From assembly GCA_902464965.1 (NCBI GenBank), contig CABQLI010000057.1, forward strand, positions 1 to 15,049: a stretch of 15,049 bases of DNA, read 5' to 3'. Under the pieces are notes generated by a model. It was not told the origin of the DNA. It did not search any database and was given only the letters and a program-made list of their open reading frames with translations. The DNA is from an uncultured Collinsella sp. Its GTDB lineage: Bacteria > Actinomycetota > Coriobacteriia > Coriobacteriales > Coriobacteriaceae. Below are positions 6,812-12,636 of the stretch, one piece after another; within the stretch, counting starts at the first letter, position 1; every line of letters starts with the position of its first letter. The position numbers and the translations under genes were made by a program.

Positions 6812-6835
6812 AGCGCCTATGCGAAAGGGGAACAG

Positions 6836-8020
6836 ATGATCAACGAAACGATGTATGCTCGCGGTGCGGAAAGCTCCATCATCCGCGAGATCTTTAGCTA
6901 TGGTCTTGAGCGCAAGGCACAGATCGGTGCGGAGAACGTATTCGATTTTTCGCTGGGCAACCCGAGTGTTCCGGCGCCCGCTGCCGTGGCTGAGTCGATT
7001 AAGAAGGCCCTGGAGCTGCCGAGTGACCAGTTGCACGGCTACACCCCCGCTCCGGGCCTGCCGCAATGTCGAGCAGCCGTCGCCGAATCGCTCAACCGCC
7101 GCTTTGGCACGAGCTATGAGGGTAAGGACGTCTTTATGACGGTGGGTGCCGCGGCTTCGCTCACCTGCACGCTCAACGCCGTTACGAACCCGGGTGACGA
7201 GGTTATTGTTGTCGCCCCGTACTTTCCGGAGTATCGCGTTTGGATTGAGAAGGCCGGCTGTACGTGTGTTGAGGCGCTCGCCGATGAAGACACGTTCCAG
7301 CTGAGCGTGGACAACGTGCTCAAGGCGATCACCGACAAGACGGCAGCCGTCATTATCGACTCGCCCAACAATCCGACCGGTGCCGTATATACATGCGACA
7401 CGCTGACGCGACTGGCCAACGTTCTGCGCGAGGCCAACGCTCAGCGCGATTCCGAGAATCCGATTATGCTCATCTCGGATGAGCCGTACCGCGAGATCGT
7501 GTACGGTGCCGAGGTGCCTTGGGTGCCCTCGATCTACGAGCACACCATCGTGTGCTACTCGTATTCTAAGTCGCTTTCGCTGCCGGGCGAGCGCGTGGGA
7601 TGGATCCTTGTTCCCAATACGAATCCTCAGGCAGATCGTCTAATGCCCGCCGTTGCCGGTGCCGCCCGTACGCTGGGTTTCGTGTGCGCGCCGGCGCTCT
7701 TTCAGCGCGTAATTATCGACTGCATCGATGAGCCGAGTGACGTTGAGGCCTATGCACGCAACCGCACCGCGCTTACCGACGCACTAGCGGAGTATGGCTA
7801 CACCTATGTTGAGCCGGATGGCGCGTTCTACCTATGGGTGAAAGCGTTGGAGCCCGATGCGAATGCGTTTTGCGAGCGCGCAAAGAAGTATGAGTTGCTT
7901 GCGGTTCCCTCGGACAGCTTTGGTATGCCGGGTTGGTTCCGCTTGGGCTATTGCGTGAGCTACGAAACGATTGTCAATTCGCTACCCGCTTGGAAACAGT
8001 TGGCGGACGAGTATCGTTAA
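6836..8020 (+). CDS. PLP-dependent class I/II aminotransferase
   Basis: The 394-residue protein is a fold-type I pyridoxal-phosphate aminotransferase of the aspartate aminotransferase superfamily. It moves an amino group between an amino acid and a 2-oxo acid in the cytoplasm. Visible motifs are the N-terminal FSLGNPSVPAP (38-48), the cofactor-binding SPNNPTG (176-182), SDEPYRE (214-220) with the Asp that contacts the pyridine nitrogen, and SYSKSLSLPGER (242-253) with the Schiff-base Lys245. A late FGMPGWFRLGYC supplies the carboxylate-binding Arg. The frame is open upstream to 6737 inside the palindrome, but the ATG at 6836 has AAAGGGG five bases before it and begins the conserved fold. Substrate is not predictable from these motifs: aspartate, aromatic or alanine-type are all possible. 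No metabolic neighbours help. Confidence 0.92.
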   Translation: MINETMYARGAESSIIREIFSYGLERKAQIGAENVFDFSLGNPSVPAPAAVAESIKKALELPSDQLHGYTPAPGLPQCRAAVAESLNRRFGTSYEGKDVFMTVGAAASLTCTLNAVTNPGDEVIVVAPYFPEYRVWIEKAGCTCVEALADEDTFQLSVDNVLKAITDKTAAVIIDSPNNPTGAVYTCDTLTRLANVLREANAQRDSENPIMLISDEPYREIVYGAEVPWVPSIYEHTIVCYSYSKSLSLPGERVGWILVPNTNPQADRLMPAVAGAARTLGFVCAPALFQRVIIDCIDEPSDVEAYARNRTALTDALAEYGYTYVEPDGAFYLWVKALEPDANAFCERAKKYELLAVPSDSFGMPGWFRLGYCVSYETIVNSLPAWKQLADEYR

Positions 8021-8054
8021 AAGTAAAGCGCTCTGCCTACAATGTTTTACGTGA

Positions 8055-8085
8055 AACGGGGTTTGGTGTTAAGCCGGACCCCGTT
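8055..8085. other. Strong hairpin after the aminotransferase, no U-tract
   Basis: A 12-bp stem (8055-8066 with 8074-8085, two G-T pairs) with a 7-base loop lies 35 bases after the aminotransferase stop. It looks like a terminator stem but is followed by GTCATGGACG, not a T-run. TACAAT occurs at 8038-8043, so it could instead be the 5' hairpin of a transcript entering the PHP gene. Function is unresolved. Confidence 0.5.
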
Positions 8086-8118
8086 GTCATGGACGTTGTG
8101 TCTTTGGGATGGAGTGGT

Positions 8119-8148
8119 TTTACGACTATCGAAGGCTATGCGTACAAT
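8119..8148 (+). promoter_or_regulatory. Probable promoter of the PHP gene
   Basis: TTTACG (8119-8124) and TACAAT (8143-8148) are spaced by 18 bases, with GCG just before the -10 as at the aminotransferase. The implied leader is about 30 bases. The ribosome-binding site AAGGAG lies at 8175-8180, five bases before the ATG. Confidence 0.5.
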
Positions 8149-8185
8149 GAATATAAGCGACGGCCGTGCCAGATAAGGAGACCTG

Positions 8186-9007
8186 ATGCCCTACCTGCTT
8201 TCTTGTGACATTCATACCCATACGATGTTCTCTGCGCATGCATATTCGACCATTGAGGAGAATGTGTACTGGGCGGCAGAGCGTGGTCTGCAGGTGCTCG
8301 GATCTGCCGACCATTTGAGCTCTATGGTTACGGCTTGCCCCAATGACCTGCGCAGTTACCAGTTCTTTATCAACCAGGATATCTGGCCGCGCATTTGGAG
8401 CGGCGTGCTGGTGCTGCGTGGTGCCGAGGCCGATATCGTTTCGCTGGACGGAAGCCTGTTTGGCGAGGACACCCCTGTCACGCTCGATATTGCCGGCGAT
8501 TCGTACAGCCGTCAGCATTCGCTGTTCGATTTGGTTACGCGTAATTTGGATTATTTGGTTGCGAGCGTGCATAATCCGCAGATTGCTGAAGGCGCGACGC
8601 TGGCCCAGACGACCGAGATGTATATCAATGCCCTGGAGCACCCCAAGGTGTTCATGCTGGGTCACACGGGGCGTTCGGGCGTGCCGTTCGATATCGACGA
8701 GGTGCTGTTGGCGGCTAAGGCCAAGCACAAGATTATCGAGATCAACAACCATAGTCTTGAACACGGTGTCGACACTGAGCATTGGGCCGTATGCCGCAAG
8801 ATCGCCGAGCGCTGCGCCGAGCTGGGCGTGGGCATTGGCGTTTCGACCGATGCGCACATTGGCATGGCAATTGGTAAGCTCGATTACGCTCGCAAGATGC
8901 TCGACGAGATTCACTTCCCGTTGGATCTGATCGTGACGCGCGACCGCGAGACGCTGCTGCGCGAGATGGCGGCAGCCGGCGTGTGCGATCTGCGCAATGG
9001 GATGTAG
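8186..9007 (+). CDS. PHP-domain metal-dependent phosphoesterase (YcdX-like)
   Basis: The 273-residue protein has the polymerase-and-histidinol-phosphatase fold, which binds up to three metal ions and cleaves phosphate esters. Metal motifs occur in order: DIHTHT (8-13; His10, His12), SADH (40-43), GAEADI (79-84; Glu81), SVHNP (127-131; His129), LGHTGR (158-163; His160), EINNHS (185-190) and STDAHIG (220-226; Asp222, His224). Length and the closing LVTRDRETLLREM resemble the YcdX group rather than HisK, and no histidine-biosynthesis genes are nearby. The natural substrate is unknown. The gene has its own promoter and Shine-Dalgarno, and a terminator shortly after the stop, so it is probably monocistronic. 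Confidence 0.88.
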   Translation: MPYLLSCDIHTHTMFSAHAYSTIEENVYWAAERGLQVLGSADHLSSMVTACPNDLRSYQFFINQDIWPRIWSGVLVLRGAEADIVSLDGSLFGEDTPVTLDIAGDSYSRQHSLFDLVTRNLDYLVASVHNPQIAEGATLAQTTEMYINALEHPKVFMLGHTGRSGVPFDIDEVLLAAKAKHKIIEINNHSLEHGVDTEHWAVCRKIAERCAELGVGIGVSTDAHIGMAIGKLDYARKMLDEIHFPLDLIVTRDRETLLREMAAAGVCDLRNGM

Positions 9008-9027
9008 CGGAGTTTATAAACCAAGCG

Positions 9028-9058
9028 AAGGGGGCGGCCCAGGCGGGTCGCCCCCTTT
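9028..9058 (+). terminator. Rho-independent terminator after the PHP gene
   Basis: A 13-bp stem (9028-9040 with 9045-9057, one G-U pair) closes an AGGC loop and is followed by TTTCTTGT. It begins 20 bases after the PHP stop. On the minus strand the following bases are CTTCGCTTGG, a poor U-tract, so it is weaker for the convergent methyltransferase gene. Confidence 0.88.
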
Positions 9059-9085
9059 CTTGTCCCAAAAATCTACTGAGGTTGG

Positions 9086-10534
9086 TTAGCGGCGTTCGAG
9101 GACCGCTACGGTTTCGGTGTGGTCGGTGTGAGGGAACATGTCGACGGGCGTGATCTTGAGCAGGCGATAGCCTCCGTCGAGGAGCTGATGCAGGTCGCGC
9201 TCTTGAGTCACGGGGTTGCAGCTGATATAGGTGATGCGGCGCGGCTTAAGTGCGCAGGCAGCTTCGAGGAACTCGGGGGTAGAGCCGGCACGCGGCGGGT
9301 CGATGGAAAGGACGTCGATCCGCTCGTTGTTATCGGCGGCATCCAGGATGTAATCGGTGGCGTCGTCGGCCATAAACCAAGCGCTGCGGGTGAGGCCGTT
9401 GAGCTCGGCATTGCGACGTGCATCGGCAATGCCCGCCGGGTTGCGCTCTACGCCGAGCAGCATGATGCCGATACCTCTGTCCTGGGCATCCTTCGCGGCG
9501 CACAGACCGATAGTTCCGCTACCGCAATAGGCATCCATGAGTACGTCGCCCTGCTGCAGGTCCATGCCGTCAATCGCGAGCTGATAGAGCAGCTCGGTCT
9601 GCTGCGGGTTGGTCTGGTAGAACGCGGTGGGGGAGATATCGAACTCGCAGCCGAGCAGCTGGTCGCGCATGCACTCGGCGCCATATACAATGCGGGTTTC
9701 CTCGCCGAGGATGGCGTTGCCGGGACGTCCGTTGATGTTTTGGGCGACGGTGACGATGTGCGGATTGAGTGCGGCGACAGCCTCAAAGAACTCCTGCGCA
9801 TGCGGCAAGTCGCGCTGAGCGGTCACGAGCGTGACCATGACCTGGTCGGTATGCCAACCGCAGCGGACGACGGCATAGCGAAGCAAACCAAGATGCTTGT
9901 CCTCATTAAAGGCGGGAATATGCAGCCGCTCAGCTTCGCGTGCGATGCCGTTGAGAATCTGACGGGCGCCCGGTGCCTCGACGGGGCATTCGGGTACGGC
10001 AACGATCTTGTGCGTGCCGCGCTCAAAGAAACCGCAACGGACGGCGCCCTCCTTACCGGGAGCAAAGGGAGTGGCAGCCTTATGACGAAAGCCACGTGGC
10101 GCAGGATATTTGCCCGGGTCGCCCAGGGTGACTCCCATACCGCGAATGGGGTCGACGCTAATACCCTCGCGCCCGCAAAGAGCAGCAAAAAGCTCCTCCA
10201 TAGCAGCCTGCTTAGCTGCCAACTGCTTTTTATAAGGACGATTGAGTGCCGTGCACCCACCGCAAGCTTTCATGATGGAACAAGGAGACTTGGGGTCCAC
10301 AGCCTTACGCGCAGACGAAACCCGATCTTTATGCGAGCGCTTGGAGCGAGTCTGAGATGCCTTATCCTCGTTCCGACGAGAGCCGGGACGCTTGGCCTTA
10401 GCCTTGCCCTTGGCCGACTTACCCTTCGCGTCCTGAGACGACTTGGATTTCTTAGAAGATTTTTTCTCCTCTGACCCCTCAGCCGCCTCGATCAAAGCAC
10501 GACGAGCCTTACGCTCCGCACGAGATTCTGCCAT
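9086..10534 (-). CDS. rlmD: 23S rRNA (uracil-C5)-methyltransferase, RlmD/TrmA family
   Basis: This SAM-dependent enzyme adds a methyl group to C5 of a uracil, most likely in 23S rRNA (RlmD or RlmCD type). The iron-sulphur cysteines typical of RlmD are present: CSIMKACGGC gives Cys85, Cys91 and Cys94, with Cys183 in VPECPVE. The substrate-side blocks VAQNINGR (263-270) and SPTAFYQTNP (301-310) precede the SAM site DAYCGSGTIGL (334-344) and IDPPRAGS (411-418). The catalytic Cys439 lies in YISCNP, and FPHTDHTETV closes the domain. Residues 1-80 are an unusual Lys/Ser/Arg/Ala-rich tail with no fold, in place of the TRAM domain common in relatives. The start at 10534 has GGGG eight bases upstream. 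It is divergent from rnj and convergent with the PHP gene. Whether it modifies U1939, U747 or both cannot be told from sequence alone. Confidence 0.9.
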   Translation of the reverse strand: MAESRAERKARRALIEAAEGSEEKKSSKKSKSSQDAKGKSAKGKAKAKRPGSRRNEDKASQTRSKRSHKDRVSSARKAVDPKSPCSIMKACGGCTALNRPYKKQLAAKQAAMEELFAALCGREGISVDPIRGMGVTLGDPGKYPAPRGFRHKAATPFAPGKEGAVRCGFFERGTHKIVAVPECPVEAPGARQILNGIAREAERLHIPAFNEDKHLGLLRYAVVRCGWHTDQVMVTLVTAQRDLPHAQEFFEAVAALNPHIVTVAQNINGRPGNAILGEETRIVYGAECMRDQLLGCEFDISPTAFYQTNPQQTELLYQLAIDGMDLQQGDVLMDAYCGSGTIGLCAAKDAQDRGIGIMLLGVERNPAGIADARRNAELNGLTRSAWFMADDATDYILDAADNNERIDVLSIDPPRAGSTPEFLEAACALKPRRITYISCNPVTQERDLHQLLDGGYRLLKITPVDMFPHTDHTETVAVLERR

Positions 10535-10547
10535 GAATTAACCCCAC

Positions 10548-10575
10548 TATTAAATAAAAGAAAAGTCCGAAGCAA
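10548..10575 (-). promoter_or_regulatory. Possible promoter of the rRNA methyltransferase gene
   Basis: Read on the minus strand, TTGCTT (10575-10570) and TTTAAT (10553-10548) are spaced by 16 bases within an AT-rich patch just before the gene. The leader would be only a few bases, so an upstream TACAAT (10580-10575, minus strand) is a rival -10. Confidence 0.3.
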
Positions 10576-10589
10576 TTGTACCGTGCATT

Positions 10590-10642
10590 CAACGTGCCCG
10601 TTTGGAGAGGAGGCTATTTAAGGTTCCGAGCACGTTGTCTCC
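10590..10642. repeat. 8-bp inverted repeat with possible pseudoknot
   Basis: CAACGTGC (10590-10597) pairs perfectly with GCACGTTG (10630-10637). In the plus-strand RNA, GGAGA in the loop (10604-10608) can also pair with TCTCC directly after the stem (10638-10642), the geometry of an H-type pseudoknot. Confidence 0.5.
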
Positions 10643-10688
10643 CGGCTGAGTGGCGCCCGGCGCGGAGTTTAATTTGTCGCGAGTTCCG

Positions 10689-10725
10689 CACGAACAGGAG
10701 GCCACTTAATGTGGCCTCCGTCGTG
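10689..10725. repeat. Strong interrupted hairpin upstream of rnj
   Basis: A perfect 9-bp stem GGAGGCCAC/GTGGCCTCC (10697-10705 with 10711-10719, loop TTAAT) is extended by CACGA/TCGTG (10689-10693 with 10721-10725) across a small internal loop. There is no T-run on either side, so it is not a standard terminator. It sits at the centre of the structured gap. Confidence 0.65.
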
Positions 10726-10758
10726 AGCAGGACTGTAGAGCAGGAAACTTCATCAGTG

Positions 10759-10782
10759 CCCGCCCCACGGGAAACCGGCGGG
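10759..10782. repeat. GC-rich hairpin upstream of rnj
   Basis: CCCGCC (10759-10764) and GGCGGG (10777-10782) form a 6-bp stem with a 12-base loop. It is the third stem in the leader region of rnj and is followed by ATATACAGG, not a T-run. Confidence 0.45.
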
Positions 10783-10964
10783 ATATACAGGTCCAGATGG
10801 GGCTTTGATGCATGGGTGGTCTGTGCTCGTGCAAATGGGTATCATATTTTGGTTATTGCATCGACTCTGTGATGCATGTTTGTACGTTCCCGGCGGTCGG
10901 TTTGCCAGAAGCGTCCCGTCGGTTGTTCCAGACCCGTTTCGAAGAAAGGAAACCACACGAACCT

Positions 10965-12635
10965 ATGGCAGCTAAAAAATCATCTCCCTTGAAGATCATC
11001 CCGCTCGGCGGCCTTGACGGCATCGGCAAGAACATGACGGTCTTCGAGTGCGGCGACGACATGGTGCTCGTCGACGCCGGTCTCATGTTCCCGGATGACT
11101 CCCAGCCCGGTATCGACCTGGTGCTTCCCGACTACACCTATGTTTTGGAGAATGAGGAGAAGCTCCGCGGTATCGTCGTCACCCACGGCCACGAGGACCA
11201 CACCGGTTCGCTTCCGTACCTGCTACAGGACCTCAACAACAAGGTGCCCATCTTTTCGAGCAAGCTGACGCTTGGCTTTATCGAGGGCAAGCTTTCTGAG
11301 TTCCGCATCCGCGCGCCCAAGTTCCGCGAGGTCAAAGGCGGCAGCCATGTCAACCTCGGTGGCATCTCGCTCGACTTCTTCTCGATGACGCACTCCATCC
11401 CCGGCGCTCTGGGCGTGTTCATTCGCACCAACCAGGGCACCGTTATGCACACCGGCGACTTTAAGCTCGACCAGACGCCCATCGACGGCGTCACGCCCGA
11501 CTATGCCGCTATCAGCCGCTTTGCCAAGCAGGGCATCGACCTGCTGCTTTCCGACTCCACCAATGCCACGGTTCCCGGCTTTACCAAGTCCGAGGCCGAG
11601 GTCGGTCCCAACTTGCTACACGCCATCAAGAACGCCCCGGGTCGCGTGTTCGTAGCGTCGTTCTCGAGCCACATCCATCGTTTGCAGCAGATCTGCGATG
11701 CTGCCCGCAAGTGCGGCCGTAAGGTCGTTGTGACCGGTCGCTCCATGCTCACGAACACCCGCGTGGCGCGCGAGCTGGGCTACCTCAACATCGACGATGC
11801 CGATATTATCGATGCCTTTGATATCGATAATTTGCCTGACGACAAGATCGTCGTCATGTGCACTGGTTCGCAGGGCGAGCCGCTGTCGGCCCTGTCCCGC
11901 ATGGCCAATGGCGAGCACAAGACGCTCTCCATCCACGAGGGCGATACCGTTATCCTCTCGGCAACTCCTGTTCCCGGCAATGAGAAAGCCGTCCAGCAGG
12001 TCGTCAACAGCCTGGCCAAGCTCGGCTGCGACGTGTGGGATAAGAACCGCGCTCTCGTTCACGTTTCCGGTCACGGTAGCCAGGAGGAGCTCAAGCTCCT
12101 GATGGCCATGGCCAAGCCCACGTACTTTATGCCGGTTCACGGTGAAGCCGTGCATCTGCGCGCCCATGCCCAGCTGGCCCGCAAGATGGGTCTCAAGGAC
12201 GATCATATCTTTATCCTCGACAACGGCGACACGCTCGAGATGCGCGGCGGTATCGTCAAGCGCGGTACGCCCGTCGAGTCCGGCGTCGTTTACGTCGACG
12301 GCCTGCGCATCGGCGATACCGACCCCATCGTCTTGCGTGATCGCCAGAAGCTCGCCAACGACGGTATGGTTACCGCTGTTGCTATCGTCTCGCTCAAGCA
12401 CAAGAAGATCGAGGCCATCGAGTTCTCGGGCCGCGGCGTCTCGTTTGCCATCGACGACCAGTTCTCCGAGGATGCCTCCGCGTCCATCATGAAGACGATC
12501 GAGAAGGGCAAGTTCAGCTTTACGAGCAGCGGTTCCGATGCCATTCGCAAGGCCGTGCGCGACTCGCTCTCCAACTTTATCTGGAGCCGTACGCGCACTC
12601 GTCCGATGATCATCCCGGTCGTCATGGAGGTTTAG
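10965..12635 (+). CDS. rnj: Ribonuclease J
   Basis: RNase J is a metallo-beta-lactamase/beta-CASP ribonuclease with 5'-to-3' exonuclease and endonuclease activity. It matures rRNA and degrades mRNA where RNase E is absent or minor. From the ATG at 10965 the protein has 556 residues, the normal length. The lactamase part shows LGGLDGIGKN (14-23), the zinc motif HGHEDH (74-79), MTHSIPGA (His143) and HTGDFKLD (Asp165). The beta-CASP part shows LLSDSTNA, SFSSHIHRLQQ, GRSMLTN and CTGSQGEPLSAL, followed by VSGHGSQEEL and MPVHGEAVHLRAH. The frame is open upstream to 10812, but family length and the MAAKKSS start favour 10965. AAAGGA at 10945-10950 is 14 bases away, an unusually long gap. It is the first gene of an rnj-ftsK unit and follows a long structured leader. 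Confidence 0.96.
   Translation: MAAKKSSPLKIIPLGGLDGIGKNMTVFECGDDMVLVDAGLMFPDDSQPGIDLVLPDYTYVLENEEKLRGIVVTHGHEDHTGSLPYLLQDLNNKVPIFSSKLTLGFIEGKLSEFRIRAPKFREVKGGSHVNLGGISLDFFSMTHSIPGALGVFIRTNQGTVMHTGDFKLDQTPIDGVTPDYAAISRFAKQGIDLLLSDSTNATVPGFTKSEAEVGPNLLHAIKNAPGRVFVASFSSHIHRLQQICDAARKCGRKVVVTGRSMLTNTRVARELGYLNIDDADIIDAFDIDNLPDDKIVVMCTGSQGEPLSALSRMANGEHKTLSIHEGDTVILSATPVPGNEKAVQQVVNSLAKLGCDVWDKNRALVHVSGHGSQEELKLLMAMAKPTYFMPVHGEAVHLRAHAQLARKMGLKDDHIFILDNGDTLEMRGGIVKRGTPVESGVVYVDGLRIGDTDPIVLRDRQKLANDGMVTAVAIVSLKHKKIEAIEFSGRGVSFAIDDQFSEDASASIMKTIEKGKFSFTSSGSDAIRKAVRDSLSNFIWSRTRTRPMIIPVVMEV
12626..12630 (+). promoter_or_regulatory. ftsK Shine-Dalgarno inside the end of rnj
   Basis: GGAGG lies six bases before the TTG at 12637, an ideal spacing, and overlaps the last codons of rnj. 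This decides the ftsK start, since no ATG or GTG is suitably placed there. Confidence 0.75.
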
Positions 12636-12636
12636 T

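Larger units (their letters stand above)
10535..10964 (+). other. 430-bp structured intergenic region / long rnj leader
   Basis: No convincing gene is seen here on either strand; the short open frames lack ribosome-binding sites and family resemblance. The region is instead rich in inverted repeats: 8 bp at 10590-10637, 5+9 bp at 10689-10725, 6 bp at 10759-10782 and 6 bp at 10857-10876. It may be a long 5' leader of rnj, a separate small RNA, or both. I compared it by eye with the consensus of RNase P RNA, SRP RNA, tmRNA, T-box, cobalamin, FMN, TPP and c-di-AMP riboswitches and found no match. The rnj promoter is not clear; TATCAT at 10840-10845 is one -10 candidate. Confidence 0.5.

Noticed and set aside
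6737..6835. A longer start for the aminotransferase beginning inside the palindrome
   Set aside because: The extra 33 residues are not part of the fold and the ATG at 6737 has no ribosome-binding site, while 6836 has AAAGGGG five bases upstream.
9119..10474. A 451-codon plus-strand open frame opposite the rRNA methyltransferase gene
   Set aside because: No Shine-Dalgarno and no family motif, whereas the minus-strand frame carries iron-sulphur, SAM and catalytic Cys motifs.
10600..10790. A cobalamin-type riboswitch read on the minus strand, because of GCCGGGAGAC and GCGGGCACTG-like pieces
   Set aside because: The pieces are in an order and spacing unlike the cobalamin consensus, the upstream conserved core is missing, and the adjacent gene is an rRNA methyltransferase with no link to B12.
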